Under the pieces are notes generated by a model. The model was not told the origin of the DNA and ran no database searches. It worked only from the letters and a program-made list of their open reading frames with translations. 64,000 nucleotides of DNA from Tenebrio molitor (taxonomy: Eukaryota; Arthropoda; Insecta; Coleoptera; Tenebrionidae), in assembly GCF_963966145.1 (NCBI RefSeq), contig NC_091053.1, positions 9,424,001 to 9,488,000 on the forward strand, in the 5' to 3' direction. Every line of letters starts with the position of its first letter. Positions within the stretch are counted from its first letter, which is position 1. The position numbers and the translations under genes were made by a program. Below, one piece after another: positions 31,147 through 42,564 of this stretch.

Positions 31147-33862
31147 TTGAAAAAAGATAGAATTAAAGTAAATTTAACTGTTTTAAAAGAACCAAATCTG
31201 TCGGCGTTTTATAAAATGCTTTACAAATACCATAATTGTTTTGCTGAAAAAACTTCCGATCTAGGGGGAACAGACATAATCGAGTTCGAAATAAATTTAG
31301 AAAACTCTAAACCTATCTTTTATCGACCCTATCGGTACTCTGAATACGAACGTTCTATTATTCGTGAAAAAACCAAAGACTTACTTGAAAATAATATTAT
31401 TCGCACCTCCAGCTCTACTCGTAGTTATGCCAGTCCGGCAGTTTTAGTGAAAAAAAAAAACGGGTGATTATAGACTTTGTATAGACTATCGAAAATTAAA
31501 TGCAATCACTATCAAAGATCGATACCCCTTACCACATATTGAAGATCAAATAGGTCGTTTAAGAAGGAAAAAATTCTTCTGCAGCCTTGACATGACTCAA
31601 GGTTATTATCAAATCCCTGTTTCGCCAAGTTCGATTCATAAAACTGCTTTTGTGACCCAAGAAGGTCAGTTCGAATTTTTACGAATGCCGTTCGGTGTTT
31701 CGAATGCCCCGGCAACCTTCCAAAGGGCCTTAAATAATCTATTCACATCATTTCGCGACAATAAAATTATTATATATCTTGACGATATTTTAATCGCCTC
31801 TGAAACTATTTCAGATAGCTTAACTACACTAAATGTAGTACTACAAAAACTACAGTCAGCCAATTTAAAACTAAATCTCGAAAAATGTTATTTTTTTGAA
31901 ACAACAATTAACTATCTAGGATATGAAATTAATCAGGAAGGAATCCGACCCGGAAAAACTAAAATCACTGCGGTAACTAATTTTCCAACGCCTAAAACTA
32001 TACATGAGTTACGACAATTTTTAGGTTTAACTTCCTACTTTCGAAAATTTATTAAAAACCATGCGCTAATAGTGGAACCGCTAAGCAAATTGTTACGAAA
32101 AAATTCGTCTTGGAAATGGTCAGAGGAACAAGACGCAGCTTTTGAACATATTAAAAAACTATCAACGTCGAGACCCTTACTAGTCATTTACGATCCAAAT
32201 CGCGAAACTCAATTACACACTGACGCTAGTAGTAAAGGCATTGCGAGTATTTTACTACAAAAATTCGAAAACGAACTTAAATCAGTTATGTATTATAACT
32301 AGTAGAGCCACGAGTAAAGAAGAAGCAAATTTCCATTCTTACGAGCTTGAAACACTGGCAGTTGTGGAATCTATTAAAAGATTTCGAGTCTATGTAACCG
32401 GCATTCATTTTATTATTGTTACTGATTGTTCGGCGGTACGATCTACCTTCACAAAAAGGGATTTGTTACCTCGAATTGCGCGCTGGTGGTTAAGTGTCCA
32501 AGATTTTGACTTCATAATCCAACATAGACCCGGGGATAAAATGAAACATGTCGACGCTTTAAGTCGTAATGTTCTCCCCGTTAGCCATACCGATGATTGG
32601 ATACTGTGCATTCAGATGCAAGATCCGTCTCTAAAGTTGATTATCGATAAACTAAATTCCGATAACTGTAACAAGGACATAAAAAATAATTATAAATTTC
32701 TTAATAACCGGTTATACAGAATCACTGCCGACGGAAAGGAAAAGATAGTCATTCCTAAATCCACGCGTTTTAATATTTTAAGAAAATACCACGATGAAAT
32801 TTGCCATATTGGTCATCGCCGTTGCGAATCTATCCTTAAGGAACATTTCTGGTTCCAAGGTATGACAAGTTTTATTAAAAAATACGTCTTTGCCTGCCTT
32901 GACTGTGCTTACAAAAGAAGCCAATATGGCAGAAAAGAAGGGTTCTTACATCCCATTGACAAACCATCCCAACCACATCATACCTGGCATATTGATCACT
33001 TAGGGCCGTTTGTGCGAAGTTTGGGAGGGTTTAATTATATTTTCTTAGTAGTTGACTCCTTCTCAAAATACACTTTTGCTAGACCAACTAAAACAACAAA
33101 TTCAAAGGAAGCGATTTATCACTTGAGAGATTTATTCAGTATGTTTTCCACCCCTAAACGAATTATTTCCGATCAGGGAAAAGCGTTTAAGAGTAAACTT
33201 TTCCGAGAATTTGCGAACACATATAAATTCAAGCACATACTAACCAGTGTCGCGTGACCTAGGTCAAACGGTCAAGTCGAAAGATACAACCGCACTTTAG
33301 AAGCTGCTATTAATACGTCAGTTAAAAATGAAAATGAATGGCAGTCAGTATTACCCGATATTATTTCGGGTATGAACAACACGATCAACTCAAGTACTGG
33401 TTTTACACCACATAGGCTAATGTTTGGCTTTGATCAATCGAAGCATGGTGAGCTAAATGTACAAATGACTCAGTCGGACCAGCAAACCTATCAGGTACTA
33501 GCTAAAAACAAAATGGATAAACAATCCGAATATCAATGAAAAAGCGCTTCGATACCAAACGTAAAGCCCCCACGGTTTACAAAGAGGGTGATTTAGTTTT
33601 ATGGAGTGGCTCGGCAGTTACTTCCAAAGAAGTTCACAGAAAAACGGGTACTAAATTTGGTGGACCCTATAAAATTATTAAAAACAAGGGAAATGATCGC
33701 TATAAAATAACATCCTTAAAGGGTATGAAAGGTTACAAGAAATATAATACAGTTGTGCCAGCTGACCAACTGCGAAAGTATACAGGCGGCATTATAGTAG
33801 AACCTGACAGCGATAGTTCAGTTAATAGCACGGATGAACTGATAGACCTACTCGAAGGTTAA
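31147..33862 (+). pseudogene. Gypsy 1 Pol (RT, RNase H, integrase), broken
   Basis: Reverse transcriptase: RPYRYSEYERSII, YASPAVLVKKKNG, LCIDYRKLNAI, LDMTQGYYQIPVS, LRMPFGVSNAPATFQR and the YLDD active site near 31780. RNase H follows with HTDASSKGIASILLQ. Integrase has an HHCC finger (HDEICHIGHRRCES, CLDCAYKRS), HIDHLGPF, ISDQGKAF and NGQVERYN, then a C-terminal basic domain ending 33862. Damage: an extra base in an A-run near 31455, frameshifts near 32260 and 33490, and a TGA at 33255 just before the catalytic Glu segment. Confidence 0.88.
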
Positions 33863-33921
33863 ACTCATCTAAATCGTTTCACCTAATACCTTGCATGTTT
33901 TTTGGGTAAGCCTAAAAGAGG

Positions 33922-34140
33922 ACCAAAAACCACAAGCTGTAGTCAGCATAAAAACCAAAAACCATAAGCTGTAGTCAGCATAAAAACCAAAAACCACAAG
34001 CTGTAGTCAGCATAAAAACCAAAAACCACAAGCTGTAGTCAGCATAAAAACCATAAGCTGTAGTCAGCATAAAAACCAAAAACTACAAGCTGTAGTCAGC
34101 ATAAAAACCAAAAACCACAAGCTGTAGTCAGCATAAAAAA
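33922..34140. repeat. 32-bp tandem repeat upstream of the 3' LTR
   Basis: Seven copies of a unit with CACAAGCTGTAGTCAGCATA, one of them shortened. It lies between the end of pol and the 3' LTR. Confidence 0.95.
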
Positions 34141-34257
34141 CCAAGAACCATACTTAGAGACAAACCACTAATACCACACTTTTTCAGAAAACCCCACAAC
34201 TTTAAGCAACTTAAGAAACAAGCGACGAGGACGACCCATTTAGTCAGGATGGTCGAG

Positions 34258-34508
34258 TGTTAAATCGATCGCCCCTTTATTTCCTAATATGGACATTACT
34301 CCAGTTGCGGACGTATGTTACATATTCGTCGTCATCGGCCGTCGGATGAGTCATGCTGACCGTTGTGCTTTTTTGTCTTTTTTTGGATTTGATATTAGTG
34401 TTTAAGTTAGTCGGAAATAAGCCTCCGTAAGGTCGGGTTGTTGATTGGGATTGTTAATTGTTATAATCACAAATAAAAAGTGTTTGGCATTCGGTGTGAG
34501 TTTTAATA
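34258..34508 (+). repeat. 3' LTR of Gypsy 1
   Basis: Same length as the 5' LTR and nearly identical to it. Followed by TTAG. Confidence 0.92.
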
Positions 34509-34524
34509 TTAGCTAGTTTACTTT

Positions 34525-34626
34525 ACAGGCGCTCATCAGCGGAGATAATAACTTCACGGACGCCCTCAGCGGAAATAATAACTTCACGGACGCTCCTCAG
34601 CGGAGATAATAACTTCACGGACGCAG
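34525..34626. repeat. Triplicated 33-bp repeat
   Basis: Three units of about 33 bases containing AGATAATAACTTCACGGACG, directly after the Gypsy 1 insertion. Confidence 0.9.
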
Positions 34627-35210
34627 GTCACCTCGTCATATTTTACGGACGTTTGAAGAAAAACTTCTTTCTTAGTTTTAAGTGAGCCGTTTGTTTTAAA
34701 ACATGTATCCCATACGTGAAACCACTAGCCAACGAGGTAAAACTCAAATTGTGTGTGAAAATTATGTTTAGTTTCCATCATGTGCTTGGTTCAAGTGAAT
34801 CGCGCTGGAAGTGTACTATTGCGGCCAAAAAATTTCGTCCGTCACTTTCAAGGCCCTGACATGAAGTGTAAACTACCCTTAAGCACCAATAACCTCGCTT
34901 TGTTATCGTTATTGTCATTTTGACAATCTGTCATTCAGTCCAGTTCAAATTTTGTGAATACAAAGAACAAGTTCCACTCTTACACAATTACCACACGACC
35001 GCTAGACGCTAGTGGCACTAGAGACTAGAGACAGACTTGCGGCTATTTTTGGATTTAAGTACCAAACAGAGAACCGTGGAAATTACACGAGTATGCCGTA
35101 GTTTTTAAAAAATCAAACGAGAAACATTAAGGCAAAGACAAGGAAATGAAACATTTATTTTTGTTTAAGTACTTAGCTAAATCAAAAGATAAAATGAATG
35201 AAGTTTAAAA

Positions 35211-35924
35211 TCAATACTTGGTCATTGCTCCATTGGCGTCAATAACTCGTCTTACACGACGCGAGATGGAGAGGCATAAATCTCTGTGATAATTCCTAGG
35301 TAATGATTGCCATGCATTAGTAATCGCAGTCAAAAGTTCTGCCCTATTCCGAATCACTTGTCGTTGTTGCAAATTACGAACCAAAAATCTGGACTGCGAC
35401 TTGGCCAATCAAGAACGTTTATGCTACCATTCTGCTACCCTATGTGCTGAATGCATTGAACAATTGTCTTGTTGAAATATGAAGTTAAAATTCGGAAAAA
35501 TTCTTGAAACTAAAGGCATCATCACGTCTTCAAGAATCCTAACATAAACATCACTGTTGAGCCGATCTTCTAGAGACAACATTAGCCCAGGTCTATCTAC
35601 TAAAATCCATGCCTATATGTTTGCCGAAAATCGACCGCTCCTTTCCGTTGTATTTGCTTGTATTTACCCCTTCAACAGCCGTCATAAAAGGGCTATTGCG
35701 TAATCTATTGAGAAGCATATTATCTTCTTGTGCAGTAAATGTGCTAGGCCTCCCTGAGCCTTGGCGTCTTTCAATAGTTCCATTCCATTTTGTCTCCATT
35801 TCTGAAGAATGGACGAAATTGTACTTTTAGGTATACGAAGGTCCATCGAAATCTGAGCTTGGGACATTCCTCTTTGTGCAAGAGTTACTATTTTGATTTT
35901 ATTAAAATTTGATACCGATGGCAT
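35211..35924 (-). pseudogene. Tc1 transposase, left arm of the palindrome
   Basis: ATG 35924 starts MPSVSNFNKIKIVTLAQRGM and a paired helix-turn-helix (QISMDLRIPKSTISSILQKW), then AT-hook-like GSGRPSTFTAQE and LRNSPFMTAVEGVN. The catalytic domain is missing; the C-terminus VRNLQQRQVIRNRAELLTAI to DANGAMTKY ends at 35211. Frameshift near 35770. Confidence 0.85.
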
Positions 35925-36045
35925 TTTGCTTGACTTTCAAAAGTGACAAGTAAAAACATCAATCATAATGACAATAAGGAATGGACTACACCGATTTTTT
36001 TGAAATGACGGAAAAATTTCGTCCGTCACTCTTGCACAAAGAGGA

Positions 36046-36678
36046 ATGTCCCAAGCTGAGATTTCGATGGACCTTCGTATACCTAAAAGTACAATTTCGT
36101 CCATTCTTCAGAAATGGAGGCAAAATGAAACTATTGAAAGACGCCAAGGCTCAGGGAGGCCCAGCACATCTACTGCAGAAGAAGATAATATGCTTCTCAA
36201 TAGATTACGCAATAGCCCTTTTATGACGGCTGTTGAAGCGGTAAATACAAGCAAATACAACGGAAAGGAGCGATCGATTTTCGGCAAACATATGGGCATG
36301 GATTTCAGTAGATAGCCCCAGGATAATGTTGCATCTAGAAGATCAGCTCAACAGTGATGTGTTTATGTTAGGATTCTTGAAGACGTGATGATGCCCTCAG
36401 TTTCAAGAATTTTTCCGAATTTTAATAGGAATAATAACATAAACGTTCTTGATTGGCCGAGTCGCAGTCCTGATTTGAATCCTAAAGAAAACATGTAGGG
36501 ACTTTTGGTTCGTAATTTGCAACAACGACAAGTGATTCGGAATAGGGCAGAACTTTTGACCGCGATTACTAATGCATGGCAATCATTACCTAGGAATTAT
36601 CACAGAGATTTATGCCTCTCCATGTCGCGTCGTGTAAGGCGAGTTATTGATGCCAATGGAGCGATGACCAAGTATTGA
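36046..36678 (+). pseudogene. Tc1 transposase, right arm of the palindrome
   Basis: Same protein as the left arm but starting inside the helix-turn-helix (the first 15 residues are lost at the junction). GSGRPSTSTAEE, MTAVEAVN, then a stop, LEDQLNSDVFMLGFLKT, WPSRSPDLNPKENM (the catalytic Glu position reads Lys then Glu) and the same C-terminus. The second catalytic Asp region is absent. Confidence 0.85.
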
Positions 36679-37064
36679 TTTTAAACTTCATTCATTTTAT
36701 CTTTTGATTTAGCTAAGTACTTAAACAAAAATAAATGTTTCATTTCCTTGTCTTTGCCTTAATGTTTTTCGTTTGATTCTTTTAAAACTACGGCATACTC
36801 GTATAATTTCCACGGTTCTCTGTTTGGTGCTTTAATCCAAAAATAGCCACAAGTCTGCCTCTAGTGCCACTAGCGGTCGTGTGGTAATTGTGTAAGAGTA
36901 GAACTTGTCCTTTGTATTCACAAAATTTGAACTGATGGACGGAATGACAGATTGTCAAAATGACAATAACGATAAAAAAGCGAGGTTATTGGTGCTTAAG
37001 GGTAGTTTACACTTTATGTCAGGGCCTTGAAAGTGACGGACGAAATTTTTTGGCCGCAATAGTA

Positions 37065-37364
37065 CTATGCCAGCCAAAAAATTTTGGCCGTCATTGTCTA
37101 TCAATTCAAAAAAAAAAAATGTAATCCGTACTTTATTGTCATCATGATTACCGTCTTGATTATGAACGTTATTTTTTGGGTGGTAAAACGATTGCTCTAA
37201 TTTTGTTCATTCCTGTCGGATTTTTGGAATATCTGAGCTTCAAACAGTTTAAATTGATTGTCAAACTGACAAGAATCGAAAGTGGGGTTACGATTCCTAA
37301 AGGTTTATTTACACTTTGCTTGAATGTCAAGAAAGTGACGGCCAAAATTTTTTGGCCGCCATAG
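37065..37364. mobile_element. Tc1-related MITE sharing a TA with the palindrome
   Basis: Ends CTATGCCAGCCAAAAAATTT and AAATTTTTTGGCCGCCATAG, related to the ends at 34816 and 61903. TA 37063-37064 serves as flank for both this element and the palindrome; the other TA is at 37365-37366. Confidence 0.88.
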
Positions 37365-37366
37365 TA

Positions 37367-37734
37367 CAAATAAAACCTACAAAGCGTTTATATTTACTGT
37401 TGGTGAAGGAAATGAAAGAATATTCTCTTCGGGAAAATTTTCATATTACCTGTCCTTCCTGCGGAGTATAGTGCACCCAAAAAGGGCAAATTTTTGGAAC
37501 ATGCGGAGATTCATGCACCTTTAAACACTTACAACCTGCATTTGTGCGGAGTTTCGAATCGCCCAAATATCTCTGGTCGAACTTAACCTCCATCCAAACT
37601 CTATCTATACTAGATCAATGGAACAAGATGACACTCTTTTACGAAGCAACGATATGAGCAGCATACTTGGTTCTTCAAATGTAGATATGTATTTTGTGAA
37701 ATTACTTACACATAATTATTTATTTCATTACAGA
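37367..37734. other. No gene recognised
   Basis: No clear motif. Confidence 0.35.
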
Positions 37735-37867
37735 AAAACACATTACTCTCGACACCCTATTAGTACGACTACAAGAAAGATACATTTTTGAAAGAGGTAG
37801 ACAATCGCTTTGAAGAATATTAAACAATATAGGCTTCCACTGGAAAAACAGTATATTAAGTATAAAG

Positions 37868-37965
37868 AACGGTAATGACAATGTACGGATCGAAGACAAC
37901 TGTTTGGAGGAGGAGCTTGCGACGACTCCTCCAATATTGTCTGAGATCCGTACATTGTCATTAAC
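37868..37965. repeat. Hairpin at the left edge of the 37.9-39.5 kb insertion
   Basis: TAATGACAATGTACGGATC pairs with GATCCGTACATTGTCATTA, and TTGGAGGAG pairs with CTCCTCCAA closer to the loop. The outer arm includes transposase coding sequence (GACAATGTACG), which recurs as GACAATTTACG at 39492 on the far side of the insertion. Confidence 0.7.
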
Positions 37966-38188
37966 GCTCGTCATGCTTATGAGATTTTTTGCGCGATTGA
38001 ATATTAATTACAAAACACTCCTAACTAGAATGCAATGCGATAAATGCAATGCGATACGACGCCTTTCACATCGTGTTGCCACAATGTCGATTTTTGTATC
38101 GCGTTTCTAAGGCAATCTGCAAACAACTACCGCCATTGCAGTTTTTGTGCGCAAATATCGCCAGTTGTGTTGAAAAACAAGCAGTAAA

Positions 38189-39326
38189 ATGAGTGATATT
38201 AGTGATTCCGAAAACGAAGTGGATATTGTAGAAGAAACTTTGAATGTGGGGCGCGTCACAAATAAAGAATTTTTGAAACTAACGACCTCAACGTGTAATT
38301 AAGAAGACAAGGAAAATTTGTGGTATGAAAATTTTGATAATATTAATGTCGCGGCAAGTTCGCTAATATTATTTCATTGCAGCGGCAAGGAATGCCGACC
38401 ACAAGAGCCGTGTGAGTTTCCAGAAAGTGCTAACATCTTGTCTTCAACTTCTGTCTACATAAATCAAGAATTTTCGAAACCAGCGAACTCAATATGAAAT
38501 CAAGAAGACAAGGAAAATCCGGGGTATGAACATTTTGACAATTCTAATGTCGCGGCAAGTCTGTTACTAAAATTATTTCATTGCAGCGGCAAGGTAGGCC
38601 GACTACAAGAGCCGTGTGAGTTTCCAGAAAGTGCTAACATCTTGTCTTCAACTTTTTTTTTTTTTTTTATTGCCATTCCCGTTTTTAGCCATACGGCTTT
38701 TTACGGTACCTTTCGGTCGGTCGCTTTTTCCAATTTCCTTTTGCCTTTCTCAGGTGATGCGACGGGGCTCCGGGGCACTTTCCCCGGCCACCCACGCCCA
38801 TTCCACCTCACATTCACAGACATACACAACAACATTTATACACCCATGGGCGCCTTTTCCCGACGGGACTCGAACCCGTGCTGACCTCGCGGTGGTGGCC
38901 GAAAGAGTGTTGATCTTCCTTCCACCACCCTACCGTCAGCCCCGAGGAGACATACACACACATCCATGGCCCGGCAGAGGTTCCTTCCTTTGAAAAAATC
39001 CTCCCCCTTCGGTGGGATTCGAACCCACTAGCATCGGGACCGCGACCTCGGAGTACTTTCTCCGACAGCCATGCGGCCACCGAGCCACCTTCTTGTCTTC
39101 AACTTCTGTCTACATAAATGAAGAATTATTTTCGAAACCAACAACCTCAAAATGTACCTAATCAAGAAGACAAGGAAAATGCGGGGTATGAAAATTTTGA
39201 CAATGCCAATGTCGCGGCAAGTTTGCTAATGCTATTTCATTGCAGCGCCAAGGAAAGCCGACTACAAGAGCTTTATGAGTTTCCAGAAAGTGCCCCCACA
39301 TCTTGTCTTCAACTTCTGTCTACATA
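38189..39326 (+). pseudogene. Tandem-repeat protein gene of unknown function
   Basis: ATG 38189 begins an acidic start (SDISDSENEVDIVEE). Then come three 200-210 base units, each encoding about 68 residues with the pattern NQEDKEN, YENFDN, NVAAS, LFHCSGK, CEFPESANI and SSTSVYIN. Units start near 38265, 38467 and 39106; the second is split by a SINE. Stops and frameshifts lie near 38300, 38497 and 39150. I know no family with this repeat. Short inverted words TTTTTGCGCGATTG (37985) and CAATCGCGCAAAAA (39477) bracket the block and may be its ends. Confidence 0.5.
38655..39090 (-). mobile_element. Dimeric tRNA-derived SINE
   Basis: Reading on -, it starts near 39090 and ends in a run of A at 38655-38670. 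It has two tRNA-like units: the first has A box TGGCTCGGTGG (39077-39087) and B box GGTTCGAATCC (39015-39025), the second B box GGTTCGAGTCC (38866-38876). A 15-base duplication TCTTGTCTTCAACTT lies on both sides (38640-38654, 39091-39105), proving insertion by target-primed reverse transcription. Confidence 0.9.
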
Positions 39327-39610
39327 AAAATTATTATAATAATCGATTAATTTTGAATAAACTTTACTTACCGTTCTAGAACACCAAAAATTACTTACCA
39401 TCGAGTTTATCGTTAGCAACGAGTAAACAGAGCTTACCATCTTGGAAACAGACGTGGTAAACAACCAAATAGAGTACAATCGCGCAAAAAGACAATTTAC
39501 GTCGTGGACTTATGGAAATGAGCCATATTGTTTTTAAAAGAATTAATTTTTTACGTTCTTATATTGATTTATGGATGAAACGTGGATATTCCAGGATGGA
39601 ACCATAAGTA

Positions 39611-39993
39611 CAGTTAATTTCAAAATTATAGAGTACACCTAATTTTCTACAGTGTAAAATGCACTTACATTTTTTGTCAAAGATCAGTGTCAATTTTGAC
39701 AAACAAAATGCCTCATCTAACCGAATACGCAAAAGTGGTCATTCTTTCCAAATTAGAAGAAGGGTGGTTGATCCGGAGGGTAGCCCAATATTATAACATC
39801 GCGAAGAGCACCGTGTAGAGAGGATAAAACAAACAATATTATGGTGCTCTAAAATATATGTTGTCAAACTTACCTAACCTATATAAAAATATGACGTCTA
39901 CATTTCAAAAAGGCATCTTCACATCTGGAAAAAACTTTAATAAATCGACTTCTTGATTTTTGAGGTGTACTCTCTAAATTTTGAAATTAACTG
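39611..39993 (+). mobile_element. Internally deleted Tc1 element
   Basis: Ends CAGTTAATTTCAAAATTATA and AATTTTGAAATTAACTG with TA on both sides. The first 40 codons of a Tc1 transposase remain (MPHLTEYAKVVILSKLEEGW, AQYYNIAKSTV), the helix-turn-helix; the catalytic part is deleted. Confidence 0.9.
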
Positions 39994-40257
39994 TACATCA
40001 TGGTAGGATAACATAAAACGTGTACGAAAAACTAAAGTCGAAGGAAAAAGGTTTGTTATTTGAAATCCTTATAAAGAAAATATAAGTTTATCATTTTAGA
40101 TACATAATGGTTCATGCAGGAAACAGCGATGGTTTTATCGAAGGGGCCGAATTGATTTTTTTCGTCTTCAACGAAAAATCCTGATTATCATGGTGAAATG
40201 AATAAAGATATTTTTTTTCCGCTGGTTTCAAAATCAATTACTGGTATTACCAAGTTT

Positions 40258-40392
40258 AAAGGCGGCCTTACACCAAGTCAACAATTGGCAACATGTTGCC
40301 TGCAACATTTTTTAGTAATGACCGGCAACATTAATAAAAAATGTTGCAGGCAACATGTTGCCAATTGTTGCCTTGGTGTAAGGCCGCCTTAA
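40258..40392. mobile_element. 135-bp near-perfect palindromic MITE
   Basis: AAGGCGGCCTTACACCAAGT to the complement ACTTGGTGTAAGGCCGCCTT (one mismatch), with arms of about 60 bases containing GGCAACATGTTGCC. TTTAA/TTAAA flanks. Confidence 0.88.
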
Positions 40393-40577
40393 AAGTACTG
40401 CTCACCAAACGTAGCGTGAGCCGCGAGCTGCGCACAACGGGAAGCAAGGGAATCGATGCTCGAGTAAGAGGAAACAAATACATTTCTCAGAAGGGTCAGG
40501 TAGTCTGAGTCAGTTAAAGTGTGTTTACACTATCTGATTTTCTCTTTGATTTTGAATTCGATTTATATACGTTATAC

Positions 40578-42050
40578 AGGGTCTCTATAAATGATTGTCT
40601 GGTCAAGCCAGCCTTGGAAAAAAAATTTACTGTTCCGCTTTTTTGAAACCGATGCCAAATTCTAGTTCGTTTTCACGGTCACTTCTGACATTAGTGAATG
40701 ACGTTTCGTTTGCGCTTGTCAGTCGAGTTTTGGTTCCTTATATTCGTTTTATCGCAGTTAATCACAGTTAATATACACCAAAAATCTGTATTTTTCAATA
40801 AAAATTGCAAGTACGTCCGCTTTTAGAGGTAAATACACTGGCAAAATTTGTGAGGTTATGCTTTAATGTTTTATGTTTTATTTTAGCTTTATTTTCTTTA
40901 CAATGGTTTATTCTGTTGAACAGAACACGTTCATTGTTGTTTTTTACTTTCGAAATGGAAGGTTTAGTAATGGGGAATTATCTGTTTGTAAAAATGAATT
41001 CCATCAAAATATCTGAACAACATTGTGAACAGATTTTTAACAATCAGAACAATTAGCAAGGGTAAATCATTAGGACAACCACCAGTATCTGATGAAATAC
41101 TCGAGGATTTGAAAGAAATGGTGGAAAAGACTCTACAGATATCCATAGCCCGTTTATCTCAACAATCTGGTGTACCACGATGCACTTGTCACAAAATCAT
41201 TAAAAATAGGCTACAACTGCATCTTTATAAAATTAGTGTTGTACAAGAACTCCAACCTGTAGATTATCAAAGTTGTGTTTAATAATGTATTCAGTTTGAA
41301 AATCATCTCAATTTCATAATTTGGAGTGCTGAGAATCCACACCAATTTGTAGAGACTCCTTTACATGTTTTGAAAATTGGTGTGTGGAACTGTGGATAGC
41401 AGTGTTGCTGTACCTTTAACTAAGAAATGCTGCAAAATATTTTTGAAAATAAATGAAGAATTGTCAAGTGTTTAGAAGTTAATGGGGGACATCATCAATC
41501 TATTTTATAAAAAAAATACCTATTTGTTATCGTTATTTAGTGTTGTAAATTATGTTGTTGAATACATTTGATTTTATTGAAAAACCAGTAAGACTTATTT
41601 GTTATGAAAAACACTGTTATTTATATTGGAAAAAAAATGGGAGTCAATACCATATTCGACAATTCAGTCTAGGTCGTATTTACCACTAGCATAAAACAAG
41701 AAATGTGAAAGCACTAAAGCAGACAAAAAGGCAGTATCAAGTATTGTATTGTGGTATACAGGGACAAGGTGTTCTCAATATTTATCTGTTTGGATTTGTT
41801 CTCATACCAATTCCTGTACAGTGTGTGACGGTACGATGGGGGCAATAATTGTTCCCCTGTGGGTGTTGATATTAAATAATAAATACATTAATGTTAGCAA
41901 GAGTAAAGCACAGTTGAAACTTGTCTCTGGTTAAAAGCCAACAACCTAACCTGAAAATGTGACATTCATTATTTGCCCAACAAAGCGGCACATTCAAAAT
42001 TTGACAAGTTTCCATGGCTGGCTGGACCCGACAATCATTTATAGAGACCC
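40578..42050 (+). mobile_element. Mariner-like (DUF4817-type) element in Y
   Basis: Ends CAGGGTCTCTATAAATGATT and AATCATTTATAGAGACCCTG, TA on both sides. Contains the transposase relic 40902-41490. Confidence 0.88.
40902..41490 (+). pseudogene. DUF4817 mariner-like transposase, centre deleted
   Basis: MVYSVEQNTFIVVFYFRNGR opens the gene (ATG 40902). Then VSDEILEDLKEMVEKTLQIS, ARLSQQSGVPRCTCHKIIKN, IIWSAENPHQFVETPLHVLK with IGVWNCG, and after a large deletion the usual ending LEVNGGHHQ. Frameshifts near 41000 and 41300. The first catalytic Asp region may survive; the rest is gone. Confidence 0.8.
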
Positions 42051-42564
42051 TGTAGTTTTCCGCCTTTACACTATTCGATTTCGCATTTGACAGGCCCAGT
42101 TCTAGTTTGCATTTGATTTTGAATTCGAAATTTCTCGAATGCTCCAGAATAGAACAGCACCTATTCGGTGTGATTTTTCTTGTGATTGAGCATGCGCAAT
42201 TCAATTTGGTGTAATTTAGTTGAGGTTATGGTTATGTTCATATGTCGCATGCCGTACACACCACAGAACACCTACACACACTGCGTTTATTGCTTCATTG
42301 CTTGTGTACTCGCCTAGTCGGTTTGTTTAAACATAACACAGGTCTGCACTGATTTCGATGTTTGCATAAAATTGACAGTTTTTGAACAATTTCGACCCCC
42401 TGATTACGAAAATGATTTTGGTTTTGCGCTATCACCTCTAGTTTTTTCACAAATCGTTTTTTCTCGAAATTAAAATGTTCACCTAGAATTAATGAATTAT
42501 TTCAAAATTTCGATATTGTAATATCGGACAACAATATGGATATTCGAAATTTCCTAATTTTATT

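Larger units (their letters stand above)
29254..34508 (+). mobile_element. Gypsy-like LTR retrotransposon (Gypsy 1)
   Basis: Two 251-base LTRs (29254-29504 and 34258-34508) flanked by the 4-base duplication TTAG. Between them lie a gag-protease frame and a pol frame in the order protease, reverse transcriptase, RNase H, integrase, which defines the Gypsy (Metaviridae) superfamily. No env-like gene is present. The LTRs differ at only a few positions, so insertion is recent, yet pol carries frameshifts and a stop. It is the longest simple element in the window. Confidence 0.93.
34816..37062. mobile_element. 2.2-kb palindrome of two Tc1 copies
   Basis: Outer ends CTATTGCGGCCAAAAAATTT and AAATTTTTTGGCCGCAATAG with TA on both sides. 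The whole element is an inverted duplication: each half holds one Tc1 transposase copy, the left reading on -, the right on +, with 5' ends facing at about 35930-36010. The central junction retains a TIR fragment (AAATTTCGTCCGTCAC). Both halves lack the central catalytic part, so the deletion predates or accompanied duplication. Confidence 0.9.

Noticed and set aside
33922..34140. CRISPR-like array
   Set aside because: Direct repeats are contiguous without unique spacers, and the DNA is eukaryotic.
29254..34508. Possible endogenous retrovirus with env
   Set aside because: No third frame between pol and the 3' LTR; only a short tandem repeat.
38866..39087. Two tRNA genes on the minus strand
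   Set aside because: They form parts of one unit with poly(A) tail and 15-base duplication.
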